DNA from: Deltaproteobacteria bacterium
Lineage (GTDB): Bacteria > Myxococcota > Myxococcia > Myxococcales > Anaeromyxobacteraceae
DNA length: 64,000 bases
NCBI GenBank assembly: GCA_016214955.1
Contig: JACRMN010000020.1
Location: 62,001 to 126,000, forward strand
Direction of reading: 5' to 3'
The translations under genes were made by a program, and so were the position numbers. The notes under the pieces were generated by a model. That model was given only the letters and a program-made list of their open reading frames with translations, was not told where the DNA came from and did no database searches. Every line of letters begins with the position of its first letter. Within the stretch, counting starts at the first letter, position 1. Positions 9,443 to 16,586 of this stretch are shown here, piece by piece.

Positions 9443-10564
9443 TCAGGCAACGCGCGGCCACTGCGCGCTCCCCTCGGCCCTGCGGATCACGTGGATGGCG
9501 GTCGCCTTGACGGAGGCGAAGACGCTCTTGCCGGCCGCCAGCGCCAGCGCGGCGAACGACTCCCCGGTGACGTGTGCCACCAGCGGGAAGCCGCAGTCGA
9601 GCCGGAGCTTCAGGTAGGGCCCCACCGAGGTGACGCTGGCGATCCGCGCCGGGAACACGTTGCGCGCGCTGCTGGTCTGCGTGGGATCGACCACCTCGAT
9701 GAGGACCTGCTCCGGGCGGATGCAGCAGTAGACCGACTCGCCGGGCAGCGGCTCGCCCAGGGCGTCGATCTCCCGGCCCGCCACCTCGACCACGATCTCG
9801 TAGCCACTGCGCCGCCGGACCACGCCGTCGAGGATGGTCTCCATGCCCATGCAGCTCGCCACGAAGCCGTCGACCGGGTGGTTCATCACCACCGCGGGCG
9901 CGTCCGACTGGACGATGGCGCCCCGGTTCATCACCACGATGCGGTCCGAGAGCCGCAGCGCCTCCGACTGGTCGTGGGTGACGAGCACCGCCGCCATGTT
10001 CGTCTCCCGGATGGTGCGCTCCAGGTCGTCGGCGATGGCCTGCCGGGTCGGCAGGTCGAGGCTGGAGAAGGGCTCGTCGAGGAGGACCACCTCGGGCTCG
10101 ACCGCCAGCGCCCGGGCCAGGTTCACCCGGCGCGCCTCCCCGCCGGAGAGCCGGCGCGCCGCGCGGTCCGCCATGTCGGCGAGCCGGAACCGCTCCAGGT
10201 AGGTGCTCACGCGACGCCGGGTCTCCCGCCGGTCGAGCCCGCGCAGGCGGAGGCCGGCAGCGACGTTGTCGTAGACGGTGGCGTCGAAGAGCAGCGGGTC
10301 CTGGAGGACCAGCGCCATCCGGCGGCGGAGCGCGACGGCGTCGCGCTCGGCGCGGATCTCCCGGCCCCGGTGGAGGATCCGGCCCGCCGCCCGCGGGAGC
10401 AGGGACATCATTGCCAGGAGGAGGGAGGACTTCCCCGCCCCGTTGGGCCCGATGACCGCGACGAACTCCCGCTCCTCCAGGCGGAACGAGGGGACGTCGA
10501 CCACCTGGACGCCACCGCGGGCGACCGCCAGGCCCTCGAGCGCCAGCAGCGAGGCGGGGCTCAC
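9443..10564 (-). CDS. tupC: Tungstate ABC transporter ATP-binding protein
   Basis: 373 residues. ABC ATPase with Walker A GPNGAGKS, signature LSGGEARR and Walker B VVLLDEPF, and a His-loop in VLVTHDQSEALRLSD. A C-terminal region of about 130 residues (from about 235) is TOBE-like, as in Mod/Tup/Wtp transporters. It powers anion import with TupB and TupA. Gene order tupA-tupB-tupC and the TupA motif favour tungstate over molybdate. It overlaps tupB by four bases. Confidence 0.88.
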   Translation of the reverse strand: MSPASLLALEGLAVARGGVQVVDVPSFRLEEREFVAVIGPNGAGKSSLLLAMMSLLPRAAGRILHRGREIRAERDAVALRRRMALVLQDPLLFDATVYDNVAAGLRLRGLDRRETRRRVSTYLERFRLADMADRAARRLSGGEARRVNLARALAVEPEVVLLDEPFSSLDLPTRQAIADDLERTIRETNMAAVLVTHDQSEALRLSDRIVVMNRGAIVQSDAPAVVMNHPVDGFVASCMGMETILDGVVRRRSGYEIVVEVAGREIDALGEPLPGESVYCCIRPEQVLIEVVDPTQTSSARNVFPARIASVTSVGPYLKLRLDCGFPLVAHVTGESFAALALAAGKSVFASVKATAIHVIRRAEGSAQWPRVA

Positions 10565-11259
10565 CGGGGACGCTCGCGCTGCTGGACGAGGGTGAGGAGG
10601 TAGTTGATGACCAGGCTGGCGAGCAGCAGGATGATCGACAGGGCGATGGCCACCTCGAAGTTGCCCTTGCCGGTCTCCATCACCGTGGCGGTGGTGAGCA
10701 CCCGCGTGTACCCCTTGATGTTCCCGCCCACCATGATCGAGGCCCCCACCTCGGAGATGACCCCGCCGAACCCGGCCATGACCGCGGCCATGAGCGGGAG
10801 GCGCGCCTCCTTCACCAGGATCCAGACCATCTGGACCCGGGTGGCCCCGAGCGCCAGCGCCTGGAGCCGGAGGCTGGGCGGCAGCGCCTGCATGGCGCTG
10901 ACGGTGATCCCCATGACGATGGGCGTGGCGATGACCGCCTGCGCCAGCACGATGGCCGCCGGCGTGTAGAGCAGCCCCGCCGAGCCCAGCGGACCGTTTC
11001 GCCAGAGGAAGATCGAGACGAAGAGCCCGACAACCACCGGGGGCAGGCCCATGCCGGTGTTGACGACCGCCACCACCAGCCGCTTGCCGGGGAAGGCGTT
11101 GAGTGCGATGGCCGTCCCCGCCGACATGCCGAGCAGCACGCTCCCCAGCGTCGCCGCGCCGGAGACCTGGAAGGAGAGGAGGGCGATGCGCAGCACCTCC
11201 GGGTCGCCAGCCGCGAGGAGCTGGAAGGCCTTCCAGATGCCTTCGGCGAACAGGTCCAT
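10561..11259 (-). CDS. tupB: Tungstate ABC transporter permease
   Basis: 232 residues with about five or six membrane segments. The EAA-type loop for ATPase docking is visible around QALALGATRVQMVWILVKEARLPL. TupB-like proteins form the membrane channel receiving tungstate from TupA. The ATG overlaps the TGA of tupA (ATGA), and its own 3' end overlaps tupC by four bases, so all three are translationally coupled. Confidence 0.9.
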   Translation of the reverse strand: MDLFAEGIWKAFQLLAAGDPEVLRIALLSFQVSGAATLGSVLLGMSAGTAIALNAFPGKRLVVAVVNTGMGLPPVVVGLFVSIFLWRNGPLGSAGLLYTPAAIVLAQAVIATPIVMGITVSAMQALPPSLRLQALALGATRVQMVWILVKEARLPLMAAVMAGFGGVISEVGASIMVGGNIKGYTRVLTTATVMETGKGNFEVAIALSIILLLASLVINYLLTLVQQRERPR

Positions 11260-12131
11260 CAGCGCCCCAGCGAGGAGAGGGCCTTGCCGGCGTCGGGGAC
11301 GAACAGGGGCGCGCCCATCTCCTTCACACCGAAGAGGCCGATGGCCTCCTGGGTGGCCGGCGAGCGCAGGAAGGCGGCGAGGGCCCTGGCCCCGGAGGCA
11401 TTCACCTTGGGCCAGCGGTCCGGGCTGACCTCGATGACGTGGTAGACGTTGAGCAGGAGCGGCTCGCCCTGCACCAGCACCTCCAGCGCCAGCGGGCGCC
11501 CCCTGTTGCGCGCCAGGTAGGTGCCGCGGTCGGCCAGGAGGTAGCCGCCCTTCTCCGAGGCCACGTTGAGGGTCTCACCCATCCCCAGGCCGGTCTGCTG
11601 GTACCAGGCGCCCCTGGGCTCCACCGCGGCGGCCTTCCACAGCGCCTTCTCCCGGGCGTGCGTTCCGGAGTCGTCCCCGCGCGAGAGGAACAGGCTGCCG
11701 GCCGCCGCGATGGCCTGGAAGGCCGCGGCCGCGACCTTCTTGCCGCGGATCCGGGCCGGATCGGCGGCCGGACCCAGGATCACGAAGTCGTTGTGCATGA
11801 CCAGCCGGCGGTTCGCGCCGAAGCCCTCGGCGACCAGCTTCTCCTCGTCGGCGGGGGAGTGGACGAGGAGGAGGTCGGCCTCGCCCTTGCGGCCGAGGGC
11901 CATGGCCTGGCCGGAGCCGACGGCGATGGTCTTCACCCGGCAGCCGCACTGCTTCTCGAAACCCGGGAGGAGGGCGTCGAGCAGCCCCGAGTCCTGGGTG
12001 CTGGTGGTGGTGGCCAGGATGACCGCCCTCGGCTCCTCGGCGGAGGCCGTGCTGCCCACACCGGCGGCCATCGCGGCGGCGGCGAGAAGCCGGATCCAGC
12101 CCTGGTGCCGTGTCGTCGCCATCCGTCTCAT
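11259..12131 (-). CDS. tupA: Tungstate-binding periplasmic protein
   Basis: 290 residues with a signal peptide (LLAAAAMAAGVGSTASA). The mature part begins with LATTTSTQDSGLLDALLPGF, the TTTS oxyanion-binding signature of TupA. SRGDDSGTHAREK and the C-terminal domain complete the PBP fold. Tungstate captured here feeds the AOR encoded 4.5 kb away. The start at 12131 is supported by a GAGGAGG ribosome-binding site seven bases upstream. First gene of the leftward tupABC-activator operon. Confidence 0.92.
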   Translation of the reverse strand: MRRMATTRHQGWIRLLAAAAMAAGVGSTASAEEPRAVILATTTSTQDSGLLDALLPGFEKQCGCRVKTIAVGSGQAMALGRKGEADLLLVHSPADEEKLVAEGFGANRRLVMHNDFVILGPAADPARIRGKKVAAAAFQAIAAAGSLFLSRGDDSGTHAREKALWKAAAVEPRGAWYQQTGLGMGETLNVASEKGGYLLADRGTYLARNRGRPLALEVLVQGEPLLLNVYHVIEVSPDRWPKVNASGARALAAFLRSPATQEAIGLFGVKEMGAPLFVPDAGKALSSLGR

Positions 12132-12193
12132 GGTCGTTCCTCCTCGGGTGGCACGGCTCCGGCTGCGACGGGTCCCGCCCAGGGACCCCGCGC

Positions 12194-12209
12194 TGGCCCG
12201 TGACGTGCA
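12194..12209 (+). promoter_or_regulatory. Candidate sigma-54 promoter for the radical SAM maturase
   Basis: TGGCCCGTGACGTGCA has the invariant GG and GC spaced by ten bases and matches the consensus TGGCACGNNNNTTGCA except at two positions. It would start transcription near 12220, about 60 bases before the maturase ATG. A second, weaker match (TGGCACGGCTCCGGCT, 12149-12164) lies upstream. The link to the locus activators is inference. Confidence 0.45.
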
Positions 12210-12281
12210 CTGTGCGCAAGGCGGTCGGGGGGCCCAGGAGCTCGCCCGCCGAACAGGCAGCGCCCCCCGGCCCGAGGGAAC

Positions 12282-13610
12282 ATGGAACGAGAGAGCCCAG
12301 AGATCCACGCCTCGCCCGAGCGCCCGGCGCATCGCGCGGTGCCGTCGAAGCTTCACGTCGAGGTGACGACCCGCTGCAACCTGCACTGCGCCATGTGCGC
12401 CAAGGAGGCGAGAGGTCAGCGCATCGACGAGGGGCACATGAGCCGCGAGACCTTCGAGCGGCTGCGGCCGGCCTTCGCGGGCCTGGAGGCGCTCGTCCTC
12501 AACGGCATTGGCGAGCCGCTGCTCCACCCCGACCTGGAGCGCTTCATCGAGGCCGCGAGGCGGGACCTGCCCTCGCACGCCTGGGTCGGCTTCCAGACAA
12601 ACGCCCAGCTCCTGGGCCCGGCCCGGGCCCGCTCGCTGGCCCGCGCCGGCGTCGATCGCGTCTGCATGTCGGCCGACGCGGTCACGCCGGAGCTCTTCGG
12701 CGCCATCCGCCGGGGCGGCCGCCAGGAGGCGGTGGAGGCCGCGGCCGCGGAGCTCCACCGGGCCGGTCGCGAGCGCGGGCGCCCCATCGCGCTCGGCGTC
12801 GAGTTCGTGGCCCAGGCCGACAACGTCGGGCAGCTCCCCGAGCTCGTCCGCTGGGCGGCGCGCCACCGGCTCGACTTCGCGATCGTCAGCCACCTGCTCC
12901 CCTACGGCCGGGAGACGAGCGCGGCCGCGGCCTTCGACACCAGCACCGACAGGGCGATGCGGCACTTCCGGGCGTGGCGGGAGCAGGCGGCCGCCGAAGG
13001 CATCGACCTCGGCCGCTACTTCCAGCTCTTCCTGAAGATCCACCCCACGCCCGAGGAGCGGCGCCTCGTCGAGCGGGTCCAGGAGATGGTGGCCGCGGCG
13101 GCGGCGCAGGGGCTGGCGCTCAACCTGGGGAGGCTGCTGCGGGCTGCCGACGATCCGCTCGCCGGGCGGGTCGCCGACGCCTTCGGCGAGGCGCAGGAGA
13201 TCGCGGCGCGCGAGGGGATCGACCTGCGCCTGCCCCGCCCCCGGCCCACGCAGGAGCGGAGCTGCGAGTTCGTGGAGCGCGGCTCGGCCTTCGTCTCCTG
13301 GGACGGCGGGGTGCACCCCTGCTACTTCCTCTGGCACCGCTGCACCAGCTGGGTCGGCGGCCTGGCCAAGCACGTCGAGCCGGCGCCGTTCGGCAGCCTC
13401 GCCGACCAGGAGCTGCTGGCGATCTGGAACGGCGGTCGGGCCCGGTCGTTCCGCGAGGGCGTGCTCCGCTACGACTTCCCCTTCTGCTACGACTGCAACC
13501 ACGCCCTGTGCGACAACGTCCAGGAGGGGGAGTTCGTCCAGGACTGCCACCTCAACAACGTGCCCTGCGCCGCCTGCCTCTGGTGCACCGGCGTCTTCCA
13601 GTGCCTCTAG
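12282..13610 (+). CDS. Radical SAM/SPASM protein, putative maturase of the tungsten oxidoreductase
   Basis: 442 residues. The radical SAM cluster is TRCNLHCAMC (Cys32, Cys36, Cys39), followed by a GIGEP loop for SAM binding. The C-terminal third is unusually Cys-rich (CEFVERG, HPCYFLWHRC, CYDCNHALC, CHLNNVPCAACLWC), like SPASM domains that bind auxiliary Fe-S clusters. Families with this architecture are known beside tungsten AOR-type enzymes and are annotated as putative metalloenzyme maturases. What it modifies here is unknown. It diverges from tupA across 150 bp. Confidence 0.8.
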   Translation: MERESPEIHASPERPAHRAVPSKLHVEVTTRCNLHCAMCAKEARGQRIDEGHMSRETFERLRPAFAGLEALVLNGIGEPLLHPDLERFIEAARRDLPSHAWVGFQTNAQLLGPARARSLARAGVDRVCMSADAVTPELFGAIRRGGRQEAVEAAAAELHRAGRERGRPIALGVEFVAQADNVGQLPELVRWAARHRLDFAIVSHLLPYGRETSAAAAFDTSTDRAMRHFRAWREQAAAEGIDLGRYFQLFLKIHPTPEERRLVERVQEMVAAAAAQGLALNLGRLLRAADDPLAGRVADAFGEAQEIAAREGIDLRLPRPRPTQERSCEFVERGSAFVSWDGGVHPCYFLWHRCTSWVGGLAKHVEPAPFGSLADQELLAIWNGGRARSFREGVLRYDFPFCYDCNHALCDNVQEGEFVQDCHLNNVPCAACLWCTGVFQCL

Positions 13611-13675
13611 GAGCCCTGCCCCGTCCCGCCTCGCAGCGAGGGGAGGTCCCGGGCGAAGGTGGCGGAGCGCGGCGC

Positions 13676-14674
13676 TCATCCGCCCGTCACCGCCAGGTTG
13701 GAGGCCGAGCCGCAGGCGCCCCAGGCGAGCTGGTGCGCCGCCGGCTTCCTCGCCACGGCCGAAGCGATGCGCTCCGCCAGCGCCTCCCGCTGCGAGTCGT
13801 CGGCGAGCAGCGGCCGCAGCGGCACCGTCTGGTCGCCGAACAGGCAGAGCCGGAGGTCGCCCGCGCTGCTCACCCGGAGCCGGTTGCAGGAGTCGCAGAA
13901 GCCCCTGGCGTAGGCGGAGATGAGCCCGACCCGGCCGACGTGGGCGGGGTGGCCGAAGGTCGCCGCCGGGCCGTCGCTCGGGTCGCGCGGCAGCTCCGAC
14001 CAGCCCAGGCGCAGGAGCCGCGCCTGGAGCTCGGCCGCCGGGAGCCGCCGCTCGCGGAACAGCTCCCGGTTGTCGGCCGTCTCCATGAGCTCGATGAAGC
14101 GCACCGCGACCGGTTCGTGGCGCGTCCAGGCCAGGAACCGCTCCAGCTCGCCATCCACCACGTCCCGCAGCAGGACGGCGTTGACCTTGACCGTCGGGAT
14201 GGGCGCCGCCAGCGCCGCCTCGATCCCCGAGAGCACCCGCTCGAAGCCGCTGCTCCCGGTGATCTCCCGGAAGCGGTCGGGGTCGAGGCTGTCGAGGCTG
14301 ACGTTGACGGAGGAGAGCCCGGCGCGGCGGAGCTCGGGAGCCAGCTCCGCGAGCCGCATGCCGTTGGTGGTGAGCCCCACCCGGCGGATCCCCGGGGTCG
14401 CGGCGACGCGCCGGACCAGGTCGCACAGGTCGGGGCGCAGGGTGGGCTCGCCGCCCGTGAGCCGCACCTTGGTGAAGCCCAGGCCGGCGAGGGCGTCGAC
14501 GAGGCGGCCGATCTCCGCCAGCGAGAGCGGACGCTCGGCCTGCTCCCTGTCGCACCCCTGGGGCAGGCAGTAGACGCAGCGGAAGTTGCAGCGTTCGGTG
14601 ACCGAGAGCCGCAGGTAGCGGAGCTCCCGCCCGAACGCGTCGCGAAGCGCCGTGGCGGCCGCGGGGTGGCTCAT
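13676..14674 (-). CDS. moaA: GTP 3',8-cyclase (molybdopterin/tungstopterin biosynthesis)
   Basis: Radical SAM enzyme that makes 3',8-cyclo-GTP, the first step of pyranopterin cofactor synthesis. 332 residues. The N-terminal cluster is ERCNFRCVYC (Cys29, Cys33, Cys36), and the C-terminal cluster is CDSCNRLRVSSAGDLRLC (CX2CX13C). The protein ends in GG, the functionally required C-terminal motif. ATG overlaps the stop of the upstream membrane gene, so moeA, the membrane gene and moaA form one leftward operon. moaC and moaE are not in the window. Confidence 0.95.
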   Translation of the reverse strand: MSHPAAATALRDAFGRELRYLRLSVTERCNFRCVYCLPQGCDREQAERPLSLAEIGRLVDALAGLGFTKVRLTGGEPTLRPDLCDLVRRVAATPGIRRVGLTTNGMRLAELAPELRRAGLSSVNVSLDSLDPDRFREITGSSGFERVLSGIEAALAAPIPTVKVNAVLLRDVVDGELERFLAWTRHEPVAVRFIELMETADNRELFRERRLPAAELQARLLRLGWSELPRDPSDGPAATFGHPAHVGRVGLISAYARGFCDSCNRLRVSSAGDLRLCLFGDQTVPLRPLLADDSQREALAERIASAVARKPAAHQLAWGACGSASNLAVTGG

Positions 14675-15051
14675 TCCACGACCCGGCGGTGGCGGAAGGA
14701 CCACTTGCGGAGGGAGCGGGGCAGGTGGCTGCCGACGGCGCCCACGATCAGCGCCGCGGCGGTGGCGGCGCGGCCCGCGCCCTCGACGGCCAGGAGGCCG
14801 AGGAGCGCCACGTGGAGGAGGGTCGCGAGGCCACGGCCCTGGTAGACCCAGTGGCGGCTGTGGCTCGCCTCGGTGAGGAGCAGGACCGCGCCGCTGCCGG
14901 CGGAGAGGAGCCACCAGGCGCGCAGCGCCGGGTCGCCGGCGGCGAGCCAGGTCCCGCCCAGGAAGACGGCCGTGGCCAGGAGGTGCGCGGTGCGCGCGGC
15001 GATGGACAGCGCGCGAGGGCCCGGCGACCCGGCGAGGCCTCCACCGCTCAC
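14671..15051 (-). CDS. Small integral membrane protein between moeA and moaA
   Basis: 126 residues with about four hydrophobic segments (for example AHLLATAVFLGGTWLA, AWWLLSAGSGAVLLL and LLHVALLGLLAVEGAG), ending in a basic tail. No family recognised. The GTG start overlaps the moeA stop (GTGA) and its stop overlaps the moaA ATG, so it is embedded in a cofactor operon. A role in metal or cofactor handling is only guilt by association. Confidence 0.75.
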   Translation of the reverse strand: MSGGGLAGSPGPRALSIAARTAHLLATAVFLGGTWLAAGDPALRAWWLLSAGSGAVLLLTEASHSRHWVYQGRGLATLLHVALLGLLAVEGAGRAATAAALIVGAVGSHLPRSLRKWSFRHRRVVE

Positions 15052-16259
15052 CGCGCCCCCCCGGCGCTGGAGCGGAGCACCTGCACCGGCACCCGGGTGC
15101 CCCGGCTCACGTCGCCCCAGTCGGCCGGGAGGATGGCGATGCCATCGGCCCGGAGCAGGGTCCGGAGGATGCCGGTGTCCTGATCCCCCGCGCTCCAGGC
15201 GAGGAGGTCGTCGCCCTGCCGCTCCAGCCGGACGCGCAGGAACGACACGCGCCCCGGCCTCCGCGAGACATCCTCCTGGAGCACGGCGCCGGCGAGCGGC
15301 CGCAGCACGCTGCCGTGGCCCATCATCCGGAGGAGGGCCGGGCGGACGAACTGCTCGAAGGTGAGCAGGGTCGACACCGGGTTGCCGGGGAGGGAGAAGA
15401 CCGGCGTCGTGCCCCGGAGGGCGAAGGCGGTGGGGCGGCCGGGCTTGATGTCCACCTTCCAGAAGACCTGGCGCACGCCCAGCTCGTCGAGCACCTGCCG
15501 GACCAGGTCCCGGTCGCCCATGGAGACGCCGGCCGTGGTCACCAGCGCGTCGGCCGCGAGCCCGCGGGCGAGCAGCTCGCGGAGCGAGCCCAGGTCGTCG
15601 CGGGCGATCCCGAGGAGCACCGGCTCGGCGCCCGCCAGCCTCACCGCCGCGGCCACCGCCAGCGAGTTGGCGTCGTGGATCTTCCCGGGAGCGAGCGGCT
15701 CGCCGGGCGCCACCAGCTCGTCGCCGGTGGAGAGGATGGCGACCCGGGCCCTGCGGACCACCGGCACCGAGAGCCGGGAGGAGGCCGCCAGGAAGGAGAT
15801 CTCGGCGGGCCCGAGCACCGTGCCGGCCGCGACCGCGACCGCGCCGGAGCGCAGGTCCTCGCCCCGGCGGCGGACGTGGGCCCCGGCCCTCACCGGCGAT
15901 CCCAGAAGGACGGCACCGTCCCGCTCCTCCGCCTCCTCGAAGGGGACGACGGCGTCGGCACCCGCCGGAATGGGCGCGCCGGTGAGGATCTTCGCCGCCG
16001 TGCCGCGCTCCAGGGGTTCCGAGGCGTCGCCGCCCGCCGGGATGTAGGCCGAGAGCCTGAGGCGCACGGGCGGGCGAACGTCCTCGGCCCGCATCGCGTA
16101 GCCGTCCATGGCGGAGTTGTCCCAGGCCGGGAAATCGCGTGGCGCCAGCAGGTCCTCGGCCAGGACGCGGCCCACCGCCTCCCAGGCCGGCACCTGCTCG
16201 GCGCCGAGCGGAGTCACGCTCTCGAGGATGATCCTTCTGGCCTCTTCGAAACCGGGCAC
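15048..16259 (-). CDS. moeA: Molybdopterin molybdenumtransferase-type metal insertase
   Basis: MoeA inserts molybdate or tungstate into adenylylated pyranopterin. 403 residues from GTG at 16259, supported by AGCGAGG six bases upstream. Typical motifs are WDNSAMDGYAMRAEDV, ILTGAPIPAGADAVVPFEE, ILSTGDELV, TTAGVSMGDRDLV and FSLPGNPVSTLLTFEQFV. Beside tupABC and aor the metal delivered is presumably tungsten. The sigma-54 promoter at 16309-16324 sits about 50 bases upstream of the start codon. Confidence 0.94.
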   Translation of the reverse strand: MPGFEEARRIILESVTPLGAEQVPAWEAVGRVLAEDLLAPRDFPAWDNSAMDGYAMRAEDVRPPVRLRLSAYIPAGGDASEPLERGTAAKILTGAPIPAGADAVVPFEEAEERDGAVLLGSPVRAGAHVRRRGEDLRSGAVAVAAGTVLGPAEISFLAASSRLSVPVVRRARVAILSTGDELVAPGEPLAPGKIHDANSLAVAAAVRLAGAEPVLLGIARDDLGSLRELLARGLAADALVTTAGVSMGDRDLVRQVLDELGVRQVFWKVDIKPGRPTAFALRGTTPVFSLPGNPVSTLLTFEQFVRPALLRMMGHGSVLRPLAGAVLQEDVSRRPGRVSFLRVRLERQGDDLLAWSAGDQDTGILRTLLRADGIAILPADWGDVSRGTRVPVQVLRSSAGGAR

Positions 16260-16308
16260 GTCGACCTCGCTGGTGGGCAGCCTCTCCCGCGCTGCGCCGT
16301 CACGACTC

Positions 16309-16324
16309 TGCAAGGAGGCTGCCC
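16309..16324 (-). promoter_or_regulatory. Sigma-54 (-24/-12) promoter of the moeA operon
   Basis: Read on the minus strand it is GGGCAGCCTCCTTGCA, which matches consensus TGGCACGNNNNTTGCA at both invariant doublets (GG and GC, ten bases apart) and has a perfect TTGCA -12 element. Predicted start near 16298, 40 bases before the moeA GTG. It faces away from the aor promoter, with the shared half-site cluster between them. Confidence 0.7.
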
Positions 16325-16343
16325 GCGGCCGGCCGGTCCGGAA

Positions 16344-16425
16344 TGTCGCGCGATTTCCGGGTAGGGCCGCACCGGTGTCACAGCGACTGTCACGTGTCCG
16401 GTGTGACATGTAACGGCCTGCGACA
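16344..16425. promoter_or_regulatory. Putative enhancer cluster (UAS) for the sigma-54 activators
   Basis: Six related half-sites occur in 82 bases: TGTCGC at 16344, TGTCAC at 16376 and 16388, GTGACA at 16403, TGTAAC at 16409 and GCGACA at 16420. The 16388 and 16403 copies form a perfect inverted repeat with a 9-base spacer. The cluster lies about 85 bases from the moeA promoter and about 150 from the aor promoter, normal enhancer distances. Related half-sites recur upstream of adh. Confidence 0.6.
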
Positions 16426-16530
16426 CCTTCCGTCCGCCGGGCGCGCCGCTCCTCGCCGTCGCCGCGCCCAGCGCCGCCGCGAACCCCGCCGTTGCTGGGC
16501 ATCGGGCCTGGGCGGCCGGCCGGGTGCCGC

Positions 16531-16546
16531 TGGCGCGCCGGTTGCT
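16531..16546 (+). promoter_or_regulatory. Sigma-54 (-24/-12) promoter of aor
   Basis: TGGCGCGCCGGTTGCT differs from the consensus TGGCACGNNNNTTGCT at one position only and keeps the GG/GC doublets ten bases apart. Predicted start near 16557, 30 bases before the aor ATG. GAGGAAA eight bases before the ATG is the ribosome-binding site. Confidence 0.78.
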
Positions 16547-16586
16547 ATGGCTCCGGCCAGCGCCAACCCCAGCGAGGAAAGACCAG

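Noticed and set aside
12149-12164. Second sigma-54-like site TGGCACGGCTCCGGCT before the maturase
   Set aside because: The -24 half is perfect but the -12 half is CGGC; the site at 12194 matches better and is nearer the gene.
12132-14555. Very long open frame upstream of tupA on the minus strand
   Set aside because: It lies antisense to the radical SAM and moaA genes, has an unnatural Arg/Gly/Pro/Ala-rich composition typical of shadow frames in GC-rich DNA, and tupA has its own signal peptide and ribosome-binding site at 12131.
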